A stretch of 64,000 bases of DNA, taken from positions 16,386,001 through 16,450,000 of the forward strand of contig JAFFJZ010000001.1 in the NCBI GenBank assembly GCA_018340375.1, written 5' to 3'. A program made the translations under genes and the position numbers. Shown here piece after piece: positions 36,371 to 49,493 of the stretch. The stretch's first letter is position 1, and each line of letters begins with the position of its first letter. This DNA is from Gonatopus flavifemur (lineage: Eukaryota > Arthropoda > Insecta > Hymenoptera > Dryinidae). The notes under the pieces were generated by a model. The model saw only the letters and a list, made by a program, of their open reading frames with translations, ran no database searches and had not been told where the DNA came from.

Positions 36371-37013
36371 ACCCACGTAGAAATTGACGGATGGTCCAGT
36401 ACCAGCTCGATACAGGCTGCCAGGGTGCAACCCTTGACGGCCAGTGTCGGTCGGACTACGGAATGATAACGCCAAATAACTCTGATCCGGTAACGGTTAC
36501 CAACATCAATTCAGTACTGGAAATCAGTGTGGTTCCGACATTGAGAACTGACACTACTAGGATTGATCGCTATTCAAGTACCGACGAATGTTATTCAACC
36601 GTTATTTGCGCTGTTGCAACTCTGAAAGGTTTTGAATGCATTATCAAAATTTCTGCACTAGGGGGAATTTAGAGTGAAATTTACTATGGGATCATAGGAT
36701 GACCGCCAATGGTTGCATACTGGCAGCCTGTATTAAACCGGTACTAGACCATTCGTCAATTTCTACGTGGCCAATCAAGTCTTCTCTCAAAGTACACGAG
36801 ATATTTATTCACATTGGGTCGGTACCGAATCAACGTTGGAGGCCAACGCTTGCGTACTAAAATTGTGCCGTTGTTAATCCAACATTGGTGAAAAAGTGGT
36901 CAATAACGGTTGGTTCAAATATCGAACCAGTACCGACACGAACTTAGAATGAAGTCGGTTAAGTACCGATCCGTTCGTCACCATCGGCTCAGTACCGGAA
37001 TTTCTACGTGGGT
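36371..37013. mobile_element. GGTACC-rich inverted repeat with ACCCACGTAGAAATT ends
   Basis: Outer ends ACCCACGTAGAAATTGACGG and the inverse of ACCCACGTAGAAATTCCGG. An inner hairpin 36372-36771 has arms of about 51 bp (AGAAATTGACGGATGGTCCA with TGGTACTAGACCATTCGTCA region). TACCGGTA-, GGTAACGGTTACC- and TCGGTACCGA-type words fill the rest. A fragment of the arm recurs at about 37665-37700. The open frame at 36391-36672 is a by-product of the lack of stops in these words. Confidence 0.8.
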
Positions 37014-40000
37014 ATCTTTCAAACAAATTCTGATGGAATGAAAATTGCTTTTCTTGTCATAAACAAGAGAAAATCCAAAATCCACATGTTTTTTCTGTAC
37101 TTCCAATCGACGAGAGTGCACTCATTGATTTATCTCGTGGACCGAAAGAATTGAAACTTCCGCGTCTTCGTTCAATATCAAAACATTATCTTGATGGAAT
37201 AAATTCAATCATACAATTGTAATCGAAAATGAGGGCAGAATTCCGTGACTTGGTTAGCTTTTCAACCCTTCATGTTATCTCAATTTGTCACGTTCGCTTG
37301 GTCATCGACGGATTACCCATTGTCGAATAACAGCGAATACCCCTTTCAGCTTAGCACATATCGAAACATGTATAGAACATCAGTGCGACTTGTTCAATGT
37401 TTCGACGTCGGATGGTGCAATTATTAAATTGTTAGCTATAATAGTTGCTATGACTACTAGAGTAATTAAAGCCCTCGTTATCATGGAAATCGTTTCAAAC
37501 TTCTCTCTTTATTCCACGCATTTACCTTAAACCATGGAATAATAAGCCATGATGAATACAGTACATTGTACATGGTACGAAAAGCCTTTTACACACACAC
37601 CTTCTACTTAAACCACATACAAAGTGCCTTATTATCTTTCTAGGTCAATTCCATGCATTCTCATACAGAAATTGACAAACGATCCAGTACTGGAATAACG
37701 TTGTTTTCCAATCAGTGTTAGTATGGAACTGAAATGATAATGCTGATGAACGTTGACATCATTCCCGATTAACATCTATACTTCACACTTGCCGGAATTG
37801 ATGATGGTAATCAATTTGATTGATCAAATTTTATCCCAATAAAACTCATCATCATCGAATGATATTTTTTCACGAGGCAAAGTATTTTACATGTTTGAAG
37901 ACTCGTTTGAGAATCTGGCACCTTCGAAGCACAAGGTGCTTTTATATATATATATTATTATTGATAATTTGCATGAGAAATTTCAAGCATTGTCAAAGTT
38001 GAAAATATGTAGATTTGCACTTGAGCGTTATAGGATTAAGATGTACTGCAAGTTTCAATGTAAATTATCTTCCGTTGAGGGAATCTGAAGAAACCTGATT
38101 AGGCATTTGCAATGTTACAATATTGTAACGAAGACGAGAAGTTGAATATTGATAATATCTATTGTTTGGCGATATTTCTAAAAATAGTTTATATCGTCAG
38201 AATCAAAATATAAAATTCTCTCCCATCAATTGTAACACAAACGTTGCAAAAAGAATGATTCCAAACCATTCATCCTAACAGAGGGCGAAATCCAACGAAA
38301 AACCACATCGTATATATCGACAAAATCCTTCCTCTTCCATATCTTCAAAACATCTGATGCGATCATCGCCGACATACGAGGGCTCTCCCGTTGAAGAGGA
38401 ATCTTCTGAAGGAAAAATTATTTCGATCTATGCATTTTAATTGAAGATATCGTGAAACGGGAGAACAAATCAAACCTTGACCAAATTTTTTGTTCATATT
38501 TTCACCAAAGTCGATGTAATCGATATCAAATGTAATCCAATCTACTCGTGCTTCTAACGCAAGATATCCTGAGGTAGAAAACAATAATTGAATATTCACA
38601 AAATTTATTATGTTTCCATGTTATCAAAACAAGTGGTACGATAAGTATCAAAATCGACCGTTTTTCTCTCTTCGCCAACGTTGATACTACGGAAAAAACA
38701 TGCATTCTGATAAATATCATCAGCTGAACGATAACAAATTTCAACAGAAACCGAACAAACAATCAGACAGTCGTACAGATACTTCCGGGGATCGCATTGT
38801 TCTGACTTTTTGAAGCGTTTTAAAAAAGCGAAATACCTTGTTTTTGGTAATTGATTTTTGCCGTCATCACAACACTTCCATTCTCTTACATGAAAGAAAC
38901 ATGAAAACAATAATGGAAAATTGTAAAACCAGAAAATATAAAAAAAGCCTCTTCCATACAAAAAGGTGAATGCGTGTACTTTACGTTGAAAATAACTTTT
39001 AAATATGAGCACTTCGTATCCTGTTAGACCCTTTATTCATTCGCCGAGGGTGTGTGGAAGTCGAGAAATCAACATGATATTTTATGTTTGCCTCCAAAAT
39101 ACCTCAATGTATATATGTAGGACAAACATCTCGTAAATTCGATAATAAGAATAGGGGAAATATAGCAAGAATTCTTCCTCGCTCTCTAACTTCCACTTGT
39201 TTTCTTCAAATATCTTTTTTCGCTCCCAATGTGATCATAATCATGCATATCGGATGATATATCTCACAACTACCGAATCATATTCCATTTATCCAGTATC
39301 CTGTGAAGAGATATCGATCCACGAATACAAGTTGATATTTTCGAAACGATTCTCTGATCGAACGTGAGGAAAAATAAACGGACAAATTGATACGAATTCA
39401 AATTTAATAAATTACTAGAATACAATTAATACGGTTGAGTAAATAGAATGAGTGTGGGATTAGAACAAACCAGGAAGCGTGATCGATCGAATGCTTTGTA
39501 TCATAACATGGCACGTGCGGAAACTGGATGAATGAAATCGGTTATCTGGAATCGAGATTTGCAATGTATTTCTGAACAATGTATTCTGTTGAATTCTTAA
39601 TCTGAGATGTGAAATATTAGCATTATTCCCAAAATTGCAATAATTCTCGTTCGTCCTGAATCAAAGTATTTTGTTGCGGAATTCGTTAAATTATTATATC
39701 GTGAATTGTGGTAGGACAAGAAATATGATTAAAACCTAAGGAAGACTAATAAATCAGAATAATCCAAGGACACGTGGAATTCGCATATTTTGCCTGTATT
39801 GTTATATACCTTGTCCCCAATATATAACCGCAATTCGGGTGCAACAATGCATGTATTCGAGGTAATTTTCCCGGTCACGTAGACCAGTATGTTTTGGTTG
39901 CTGATATTACCCAGATAAAACCCAAACTCCAACCCACAAACCACGTTTCCACGAGTCGTGACTTCACCTCTTCTTGGTCTTGATTATAATCCTGGAAAAA

Positions 40001-40675
40001 ATCTCTCAATTTTCCTTATTCAAATGGTTCAATAACCTCTACAATCCGCAATTTGGGTACGAAATTGAAAAATTAGAAATTCCCGTGAAACGGAATGAGA
40101 ATCTAAAAAATGCTGTGATAAGATATCAGTATCCATTTGAAACTCAAATTGATTCGAAAGGAATTATGATGGGATTGATAATAATTTGTGACGATTAAAG
40201 TGTGAAAAAAGAATAATAAAGAGTAAACAGAAGTGAGAGGATTTACAAAAATTAATTTTATCGGGAATTCAGTCATTTGAGATACAGAATATTTTTGTGA
40301 GTCAAAAATTTTAGAGATGCATGTTTATTTACTATTATCATACTATGATGAATATGAATAAGAACATCACTTCCATATTGAAAAGGTGATGAATGTGAAT
40401 AGGGTCCGAATGTACGAAATACCATCTATACGGAAACCAATCCTTTGATCCATTCCATTGGTTTTTTGAGCAATTCCACTATAACTCTTCCGTAGATTCG
40501 CTTTCATAGATTTGGTATTTCGTATATTTGGACCCCATCAATGAATCTATAGAATGCTCGGGAAATATTCATGAAAAATGTATGGAAACATTTTATTATT
40601 TTAGCTATTCTGGAAAAATTTTTGTCATTCTTTTGCTATTTTCGCTAAACCTATATGTACATATGAGGAATTTCA

Positions 40676-40892
40676 TATATTCCTGAAGTTTGGATCGTTT
40701 ATAGAAACAAAACAAAAGTTTAAACTCACGAAATCTGATAAATCATCGGTATTTATCTCCTCGAATCAACTCTTTGGAAATAAAAACATCATTTGAAGAA
40801 TATACTGCGAGAGTTTAGGGTTTTAATAGCTGAGAATTTCGTTATTCGATTACCAATTCGTGTCAATGAACGATCCAAACTTCAACAACATG
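40676..40892. repeat. Dispersed repeat, copy 2
   Basis: Direct-orientation counterpart of 24945-25165, with about one difference in four or five bases. No boundaries or coding capacity recognised. Confidence 0.65.
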
Positions 40893-42300
40893 AATTTCAT
40901 GCCAAATTACTTAGTTTTCGACCCGACCCTCTTCTATTTTGTTCATTTCTTTGTGGCAGAGCTGGGTAAAATACTATCTTTCAATGCAAATGATAAATAA
41001 ATATTTTATTCGTCATCACGTACGGATTCTTCGAAATAAAATATGTTATTTCCTCGCAAAATTATAGTTTTGGAAATAAAATATTTTATTCATTATAGAA
41101 ATCAGTTGAAATATTATTTCAAATAATGTTTGATCCAAAATAAACATGTCAGTGCTGAAGGTTGGAATGTTCAGCAAAGCACTTTTTCCTTCCCTCACAA
41201 ACACAAAGTCCACACAGTTTTCCATAGAATTGTTGATCAAAAGAGATAATTTTCGATAATGGCTGTAGTTGGATAATGAGATATATTTTCTTTACACATA
41301 TTGTAAATGTAACGAAGAAACGTTGAGAATAAACCACCGACTCAAAACTAAACAATGAATTATTTCATTCAATGTCTTTCATTAGTAAAATAAAATACTT
41401 ATCTTATGCTTCAGCTTTAGATTATAAAAATAAAATATTGTATTTTATGTTTCTTACTATCAAAATAGAATATATTATCTGCTGAAATTTCGTGACTTAT
41501 TTAAAATACTATCTTATTTCAATTCTACGGGAAGAGTTTTGAAATAATAATATTTGAGATAAAATTTTCACAAATAATAGTCAGCTCTGCTTTGTGAGTT
41601 TTAGTACGCATTGAGAGCAAATTGCACATCAATTTTCAACCTTTTATCCAAAAATGTTATTGATGAACGATTTTTCCAATTTTTTAGGAAAAATTTTCAA
41701 ATAATGATGGACTGGTAATGAATACGATATCAATCAAAAGGGGAATATTATTTTTTTGTCTTTGCATGTAGTTTCAGAGAGAAGAGGAGAGGAAATTATT
41801 CGGGGTCATTATCACTTATTAAAATTATTGAAGTTTAAAGATTTAAATCGACATTTTCTCACAGTTCAACCCTTTCGATTTTTTTCAAAAATTCTCCCAG
41901 AGATCCATCTCAAATTCCATTACTTTTGAGCTGCAAGTCAAGATATGATCATCATTCTTTTTACTTTTTTCGAATATTGGGAATTAAATTTTTTCACATG
42001 ATTGAATTATCTACACTGTTAGAAGAATGATCAAATTCAATACGGAATTTTTTGTAAAATATGATATTCCCATATTCAATTTAATAATAGTTCTCAAATT
42101 TCACCGTTTTTAATCTTAATTTTAATTCTAATTCATTGAAAGCAAAAAACATCGTCGAATCATTATTTTATTCATCATTTTATTTTTATCTTTTCAAATT
42201 TCATTTATTTTTTATTCCGATTTATATTATGAAATTTAATACACTGTTTATGTAAATAATTTCATAATATTTCTATGAGGATTCAGGCAGATTTTCTTAA

Positions 42301-43194
42301 GGGGCACACCTAGTGTGACCGCCTAGAAAAAAGGTGATTTTTGGGAATTTAAAAAAAAAAACTACTGCATGAAATTCTTTAAAATTTGAAGGGTTTATTT
42401 ATACATTAATAATGAATATTTAGTGAAATTTTTGGATCAAAATACTCAAATCGCAAGGAGTTATAAGGAATCTCCCGAATGGAAAAAAACAAAAGTTGCC
42501 CCACTGCTGGGGTGATTCCGGCCTTCCCGGTGGCTGAAATAAAAAAAAGTAAAAATATTATTAAACTAGAAGGTATTGTCCATACCATGAACCTCCACTT
42601 TGAAAAAAAATTGAAATCCAACAAAATGGCAGAGTTTTGAAAAAAAAATGTCGAATTTTGCTCGAAAATTAGATGATTTTTCGCCTGCCAAAATTATATT
42701 TTTCATGCAATCGAAAAAATGGAGGTTCATGGTACGGAGAAACATATACAAAATGCGCCGAAACAAAAATTAAAGCGATCGGACGATTTGCCTTGGAGTT
42801 ACAACTCCAGCAAATTTGAAAAATGTAGTTTCGAGAAAAACGCGTTTGAAGATAAAATGATTGATTTCATTGTTATAAATAGATAAAACTCATACTTACA
42901 GCTAATCTGCTATTCCGTCATGAGTACCTTTTCGGTTTGAATATACAAGTTTTTCACTGATTTTTATGAAAATAACTCATGAAGTGTTCAGTGTAACGGT
43001 CATAGTAAATAAATGTATCTAGCTCCGAAACCCGAATTTCTGACTACTGAGCAGCTACTCTTTAAAAGGCTGTAACTCGAAAACTGCTTGAGATATTCGT
43101 TTGAAATTTTAATATGTTATTCTTGAAGGTACAAACTATCGAAATATGCAAAAAAAAAATCGATTTTTTCAAAGTGTCACACTAGGTGTGCCCC
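42301..43194. mobile_element. TTAA element with GGGGCACACCTAGTGTGA ends
   Basis: Inverted ends GGGGCACACCTAGTGTGAC are exact for at least 18 bp, flanked by TTAA at 42297-42300 and 43195-43198. The interior holds an imperfect inverted pair around AATGGAGGTTCATGGTACGG / CCATACCATGAACCTCCACT (about 42580-42735). There is no transposase, so it is non-autonomous. Confidence 0.9.
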
Positions 43195-43492
43195 TTAACC
43201 GTGTACAATTCCACTTTCTTGACTGAATATCGTATAATTGAATAATAAATCACAATTCTATTATGAGGAATGAAATTATTTGATCCAATTTGAAACCATT
43301 CATTCGGTCATATTATTTTACTCTTCATATAATCTTATTATCACTTCTTTCCACTCAACCATTGCTCTTCAGATTTTATAATTGAAGTGAAAACTTCCCG
43401 CTCTACAAATTCCTTATCACCTGCTAAAATTAGTGATAATTCAGAAATAGTCGGTTATCGATAATAGAGGCAACTTATAAAATTTTTCTGAT

Positions 43493-44175
43493 TCAAGGGG
43501 TTATATACAGTTGAAATTTTCAAAAAATCGATTTCTTTCAATTTCATTTTCGTAATGTACATACACAGAAAATGTGAAGTCAATTCGGCGATTATTGTCC
43601 AAGTTACACGCATATTTGTAAAATTTTTCAACTGTATGTCAAGTGCTTCTGAGACTTTGAATGCGTTTTTCTCCAAACGGGTTTTCAAAGTCGGTCACCA
43701 AGATTTCTCGAAAACGGCTGTACCGATCAGTTGCAAATTCCAACACAAGCTTGTTGACTATAGTTTTCAGTGATTAATCGAAGGTTCCTTCGTACCGATG
43801 AATATTTTTTATTTATGAACAATTTAAGGCCAGAATTTTGGTGGAAAACCAATTTTTTTGTAGAAGCCGCAAGTTTGTCAAAAAAATTTTTTTTTGCTTA
43901 TTCCTTGGATTAATTACTAGATCATATATTACTTCAACGAAATCCGTTTAGTTTCTTCATTTTAAAAGATTCAGTCCTGAGATATCGTGGTCACCGCAAA
44001 GCCCTTTTTTTCAAAGGAGCTTCTGGAATCAGCTATAACAGCTCTCAAAATTATTATTTTCACAAATGAAAAATGTTGAAATATAGTTAAAAGTTATCTC
44101 AATTCAACTGTCTCTTCAGGAAAAATTCTTGAAAAATCGCTTTTTCGTGCCTCTTGACTGTATATAACCCCTTGA
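43493..44175. mobile_element. GGGGTTATATACAGT-ended element
   Basis: Ends TCAAGGGGTTATATACAGT and ACTGTATATAACCCCTTGA are exact inverses. The border TCAA/TTGA looks like a changed TTAA. Its core (CTTTGAATGCGTTTTTCTCC, then AAACGGGTTTTCAAAGT and AGATTTCTCGAAAACGGCTG) is recognisably related to 880-960 of the TTAA element at 722-1407. Non-coding. Confidence 0.8.
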
Positions 44176-44327
44176 AGAGAGGTTATGTTTTGTAAATTAC
44201 TTGCCCGTTTATGTCGTGATTGTATCCACTTCATCCCCGAATATTAACACCGCTACAATCATTGTTCGGATGATCGTTAAAAATGAATCACGTATGAATG
44301 GCCGCTTCACAATAATTGAAGAATATA

Positions 44328-44511
44328 CACAGAAAAAAGGATTTCTTTGAAAAAAATAAACATATTTTTCATACAAAGAAATTTGTTCTTCCAAGGAGGA
44401 TCAAATAATAAATTTCTTGAATGAACAAAATCTTTGTTTCCTCGAAGAAATATTCATTTGAACCTGTTTGAATACAAATTTTTGAGATTCAAAGGGATAC
44501 TTTTTCCTGTG
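44328..44511. mobile_element. CACAGAAAAAAGG-ended MITE, TA target
   Basis: 184 bp with ends CACAGAAAAAAGGATTTC and the inverse of CACAGGAAAAAGTATCCC, flanked by TA at 44326-44327 and 44512-44513. The core repeats TTCAAAGAAATTT and AAGAAATT words in both orientations. Confidence 0.78.
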
Positions 44512-46472
44512 TAGTGCAATGGGAGAAAAATTAGAAACTCGCTTCAGAAATTCAAAACTGATGCCAGCGACGCAGAAGAACTATAAAATTCCGCCTTTAT
44601 TGAATTCTATTGTGGAAGTAGCGTCCTTTTCCCTTTCAGACACGTTCACACATCACAATCAAAAAATCTAAAAAGCACTCGTTAGGTGAACAAAAAATAA
44701 TAACAAGGTTTTGTGAAATCTAAAATAATATAATTAAATAAAATATTCTAAATTGATTAAAATAATTTAACCTTCTTCAATAAACTCGTTCTTAACCCTC
44801 CCCACGTCACCCCACGTATTTTTGTATGTTTCTGTTAATCTCTCGTTCTGCGTTGCAATCAACTAAATTGAGCTTTTTCCATTAACAAGAATATACTATT
44901 GTCCTTAAACTTCATCCCTGTTTCGGTTTCAAATCATCCCTCTTCACCCCCATAAACAGGACATCAGATTTTCCAAAACCTCTTGTTCCCTTTAGACCCC
45001 CGTGGGACAACTGAGGGTTAATTGTTTCTGGTCGATATTCAGTTAAAAAAGTGAATTTATCGATGATTCAATGATTAGAACAAATAAAATAAAATTTTCA
45101 ATATTCAGAAAAAAGTAAAACAAAATTATTATCACATCTCGAACTGTGATTCAAAAGTTGCGTAATGTAGAGTATAGAGAATTTGGGAAAACTTTTGAAA
45201 AAATTCGAAGGATTCAAACTATTTGAAAATGTCGATTTCAATATTACTTGGATAGTTCTCTCTTCCTACTTTTTATTCATTTCAATATTCATTACCAGCG
45301 TATCATTGATTGAAAATTTCATACTTATTCCATACTCGAAGTTCAAAAAGTCGATCATATATATTGAAAACAATTAATCATTAATCCATAATACTCGAAT
45401 CTCATCAATACATTTGAACATACATTTCACCTTCTACCAATCCCAATTCTCGTTGAATATTCCTCAATTATTTGTGATCACACTTAAAGAGGAGCTGTTA
45501 CATACAGAATGATAATCCCGCATACTAAAAGAATATACAGAACCAACATCCACTTGGTAATAGCTTTATCAATTCTCTTTCCAGTGGAATTAGGTTTCAT
45601 TCATATTGTATATCTCTCTTGCGATTTCCAACCAAAGCATTTATTCTGTCGTCGATTCACCATAATTCCAAACGATTCGGTGATTTCACGAGCTTGATAG
45701 AGCATCATACGATTCGAGCATTATTATTAACTTGTGAAATAATCATTTATTCGTATCTAATTGATTGAGTATACATTTTTTATTACGTATTTTTGTATTG
45801 GAATTCGAATAAAATAATTTGCAAGTGAGTTAATCGGAGACTCCTCGGCACATTGTATCGTCAGTTGAGAGTTCTAATTCAAATCAGTATAAAAGAACTG
45901 TTTCGATGAGGAAATCAGGATATTTTGTGTTGAAACTCTCACAGTGTTTTCATTGAGGATATTTGTGCGATTGACTCATCGACCGTTAACTCAGGAAAAA
46001 CATAAACATTGAAACGAACGTTTGAATGGTATAGTTAGTTTTTTGTAGAGGCCTTGACAAATTCGCAATCCCACAGATTTCAGTACTTTTGTTTATCAAA
46101 ACTTTGAAAATCATTGAATAAAATAATCGTATTTATAATATGTTTCGAAAATGAAATAATCGTATTCATGTATACGTTGAAGAACAGGATTTTTGTTCAC
46201 TTGTATGATCGTAATAATAACAACAACAATGAGGAGAGGAATATCGCGTTCCAATGTTTTCCCTGTATTTTGAAGATACAAAAGTGGAAAGAAATGTTCT
46301 TCTTCCATAAAAAGATTACACCAATTTACAGAATTTATTATATTCCCGGTATATGTATATAAGCCTGTAATAAAGGGAATATTTAAAGTTACAACGATTC
46401 AAGTTGACCCAAGGTCTCTTTTTTCATTTCCTTAACGACCAACAATACAAAAAAATCGACGATATCTTCGCT

Positions 46473-46526
46473 TCGACGACGACGACGACGACGACGACTA
46501 CGACGACGACGACAACGACAACGACG
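46473..46526. repeat. (CGA)n microsatellite
   Basis: About 17 CGA/CAA/CTA triplets. Open frames of poly-Thr or poly-Arg across it are artefacts. Confidence 0.9.
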
Positions 46527-47089
46527 AAAAGTTTCTTCAAAGTTTTTGCTTCCTCTTCCGGGATACTTTCGTTTCTTCAGGAGAAATTGATGTCCAGCCA
46601 TTTCTGTTTTTCGTCGTAGAAAGACTTGAGGCTTTGGTCCAAGCTCTAGATCTGAATTGAAGAAAAAAGACGATGGTGTTGCTTGCTAAAAGACGATAAA
46701 CTTTCATTGCCTTTAATTCGACCATACATGAGAATAGTGACGAATCGTGAGGGTGAAATACAACTCACAACGGAAATAATGGATTTTATTTGAGTTTGTA
46801 GAAAACAAGATAGAAATAGCGTTCACTGGATAGGTGATTCTTTTTTATTTGAATGTTAGAGATGATACGATGGGTGAAATTATTGAACGAAGTATTGATT
46901 CCGTCGAATTATGGTTCAAATAGAACCTGTGATTCAATACACCACAGAATATTCCGTTGTGATAATAATATAATACAATACTATGAGAAGACAGATGATG
47001 TATATTCAAAATGAAATGTTTCGGATAAAATTTAAATAGAATGAAGAAAAAATTGTATCTAACATGACATTTATTTTAATTCGTTCCAG

Positions 47090-47262
47090 TTGCGAGAATA
47101 TACTTTGACAGAAACATATCACGAGAACGATGTCGAAGTGGAATTCGTCAGTCACGACAATCCATTTGCAAACAGTCCTACACCCAGAGGAATCGATCCG
47201 AATAGAGATCTGAACGAAGCCATAGCTGAGGAACGCAGGGAAATGGATACTCAAAGATACAG
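47090..47262 (+). CDS. Spondin-domain protein, internal exon 3 of 3 in the window
   Basis: The exon follows the acceptor ATTCGTTCCAG and ends at the donor ACAG|GTATAA. It encodes 57 codons plus two bases (AG, so the next residue is Arg or Ser). It begins in phase 0, continuing from IATITFTK of the previous exon. The product starts LREYTLTETYHENDVEVEFV and ends RREMDTQRY. This is the stretch just after the Spondin_N domain, acidic and probably flexible, leading to the thrombospondin type-1 repeats in relatives. It has no cysteine and no transmembrane segment. The leading TTG is a leucine codon inside the exon and not a start. The open frame beyond 47262 is intronic. Confidence 0.85.
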
Positions 47263-47427
47263 GTATAAAAATCTCCTGTTTTCTTTTTTTCTCATCAAAT
47301 ATATGGTATTTTTTCCTCACTTTTTATTTCTCCACGCAAAAAAATGAATTCCCAACTCTATACCGACGGTGAACTCTTGAGTTTTGAGTGCCAAATATTC
47401 GAATTCAATAATTCATCAATTTTTATA

Positions 47428-47694
47428 CACGGAGAAGAAGGTATCTTAAAAAGTACCATAATTTATGGATTTTTAGCGCTGGTCTGACCAGAGTCTCAAT
47501 ATTTACCTGAACAAACCTCTAAAAGTGCCATAATGGCTGGGACTTTTATAAGGAAGGTACCATACTTATTCTGAAAAGTCCAAGAAATTATGGTACTTTG
47601 AGATATTCGTGCAAGTAAATATTCCGACTCGGGTCAGACCAGCGCTGAAAATCCATAAATTATGGTAATTTTCAGGATATCTGTTTTCTCAGTG
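47428..47694. mobile_element. CACGGAGAAGAAGG-ended MITE rich in ATAATTTATGG
   Basis: TA at 47426-47427 and 47695-47696; ends CACGGAGAAGAAGGTATCTT and the inverse of CACTGAGAAAACAGATATCC. Arms share AAGTACCATAATTTATGGAT and GCGCTGGTCTGACC in inverted copies. GGTACCATA and its complement repeat through the centre. Confidence 0.88.
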
Positions 47695-48383
47695 TATTGG
47701 TAGTTGCATATTTCAATAATTCGTTACTTTCCATAATCGCAAGTTTACTTCCACAAGGCAATTTGTAAAGATTTCGTCGAAGGATGAGTAATTTTTCAAT
47801 GCCGCGTCAACTTCACTCTTGTGAGAGATGAAAAATTACATAGCACTTCCCAATTTTCATAAATTGTTGTATGGAGTATGTTGAGCTCGATGTTCAGTAT
47901 AAAACATTTCATCCCTGAATTTTCAAGGTATTTCAAATTAAATTTAATCTACACTATACATTTCGTTAAATATAACATATATTTGATAGAACAATTGTTG
48001 TAAATTCGAAAATGCTTTGTGCAACAGAAAAAAGGATTTCTTCGAATCTCATTTCCTGAACCTCGTCAAATCAATGAAAACATCAATGATATACGGTTGA
48101 AGTGCAATGAGATTTTGGTCGGTTCAGGTTGCATCAATGAGATTGAATAGACGGTACAAAGATTGAATGAGCAACTATCTTTGATGAGAGAATGGAGGAC
48201 AGGAATTCAGTAGCGCTTACTACATGTAATGTATTTTCAAATTCAATAGTGGTCAAAGTAACATTCTACAGATTGTGTAACGTTAATGGATGATATGGAT
48301 GAAAACAAACTCCAATAAAGTGGGATTCTCACTCTTGTTGAATTCGCAGTATTTCCACTCCTCAACCCTTTCACGACCATGGA

Positions 48384-48925
48384 CACGTACATGAATAGTT
48401 GCAGCAATTACTGAAATAGTCGATTTTCGACTATCTACTTGAGTGGTTGCTTCAACTACTTGATAATCAGGACGAGTATCACCACAGTTGCCTCATCTAA
48501 CTCGATAATTGCCCTGACTAAGGTAAATGTATGGCAATTTACGAGGCATTCATTAGTTCCCTGATAGAAATTTTGGACGGGGGAATGCGAGGGCCTGATG
48601 AGGCATACTTGATTTCCTATCAGGTCCTCATCAGGTTCCGTTACGGTTTTCCCTTTTTCGCTCGATTTTATGGGATTCTTATCCGAACCCTATTGTATCC
48701 TTGCGTTACAACCTTATTTGAATCCTACTAGGGAACTAAGGTAGGGCCCTTGTAAGGGCCTCATAAGATTTTCCTTATTTACGGTTCAGGACCTTATTGA
48801 AAATAGGGAATGCCTGATCAAATTTCTAGTAGGGTTAATGCAACTATCGAGTTAGTTGAGACAGTTAACGTGGGACTTGTTCTGACTATTTCAGTAGTTA
48901 CTGTGACTATTCCTTTTTCTCCGTG
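48384..48925. mobile_element. CACGGAGAAAAAGG-ended element rich in AGTTGCAACT, with a nested element
   Basis: The right end TTTTTCTCCGTG is clear, while the left (CACGTACATGAATAGTTGC) is decayed. Arms GAATAGTTGCAGCAATTACTG and the inverse of GAATAGTCACAGTAACTACTG pair. TTGCAACTA, CAACTACTTGA and AACTCGATAATTGC words repeat. It is interrupted at 48559-48834. A related fragment lies at about 60340-60486. Confidence 0.7.
48559..48834. mobile_element. CCCTGATAGAAATTT-ended MITE rich in AGGGCCT, nested
   Basis: Ends CCCTGATAGAAATTTTGGAC and the inverse of CCCTACTAGAAATTTGATCA. The core repeats AGGTCCTCATCAGG, AGGGCCCTTGTAAGGGCCT and GGGAATGC in both orientations. The ends resemble those of 57366-59034. 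Confidence 0.8.
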
Positions 48926-49493
48926 AAGAGTATATTCAATGAATTCCTCTTTATCATGGCTTATCTCAATGAAAAAGTAGAGGCGGACTCGAGACTCTTG
49001 AACAAAATTCGAGAATGATAAATATCATTCAATTTTACGATCTTTGAAGACAAACCTGCATATCAGGTCACGTAGGGGCATGGGATAGTTGAAAATAACA
49101 CTGAGAGGATGAAATTGATTGCATCCATGACATGGAACAATTCTCCTCCACTCAAGACCAAGACAAGACAAGAGAAGAATTTTTTCGAGATTGCAGAAGT
49201 TTTCAATAAACCTTAGAGTTCGAAATCGAAAAAATATTTTTTTCAATTCTCTTCCATTTTATCCTCCCAATCGCTGTACATCGGCACAACGAATCTTGCA
49301 TTGCAACTGGTGGAATTGAGTTTTGTCGGTTTTCCTCGAAAGTCTCGAGTACACCTTTAAGAAGAAGGTCCCATTACGCACTTCACTTTTTTTATATTTG
49401 TAAGGAAATATATATTTGTAATGAGAAAATTGAATAAATTCGGAAAGTTTTGAAAATTATCATTTTATACATATTCTTTCAGTAAAATATCTA

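Larger units (their letters stand above)
17821..47089 (+). other. Spondin gene intron (29,269 bp)
   Basis: Starts GTAAGATAAT and ends TTCGTTCCAG, phase 0. It contains the elements listed separately from 18637 to 46526. Stretches 20120-22480, 22880-24640, 25590-26490, 27945-28582, 29877-32046, 37014-42296 (apart from the dispersed repeat near 40680) and 44515-46470 show no gene, exon or clear transposon terminus to me. Confidence 0.85.

Noticed and set aside
36391..36672. A 93-codon open frame as a gene
   Set aside because: It lies wholly inside the GGTACC-rich inverted repeat, has no recognisable domain, and is explained by words lacking stops.
46389..46619. A poly-Thr or poly-Arg protein
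   Set aside because: It is the (CGA)n microsatellite read in different frames.
47090..47347. An independent 85-codon gene starting at TTG 47090
   Set aside because: TTG is the first codon of an exon behind a CAG acceptor. The frame continues the spondin product and the part after 47262 is intron.
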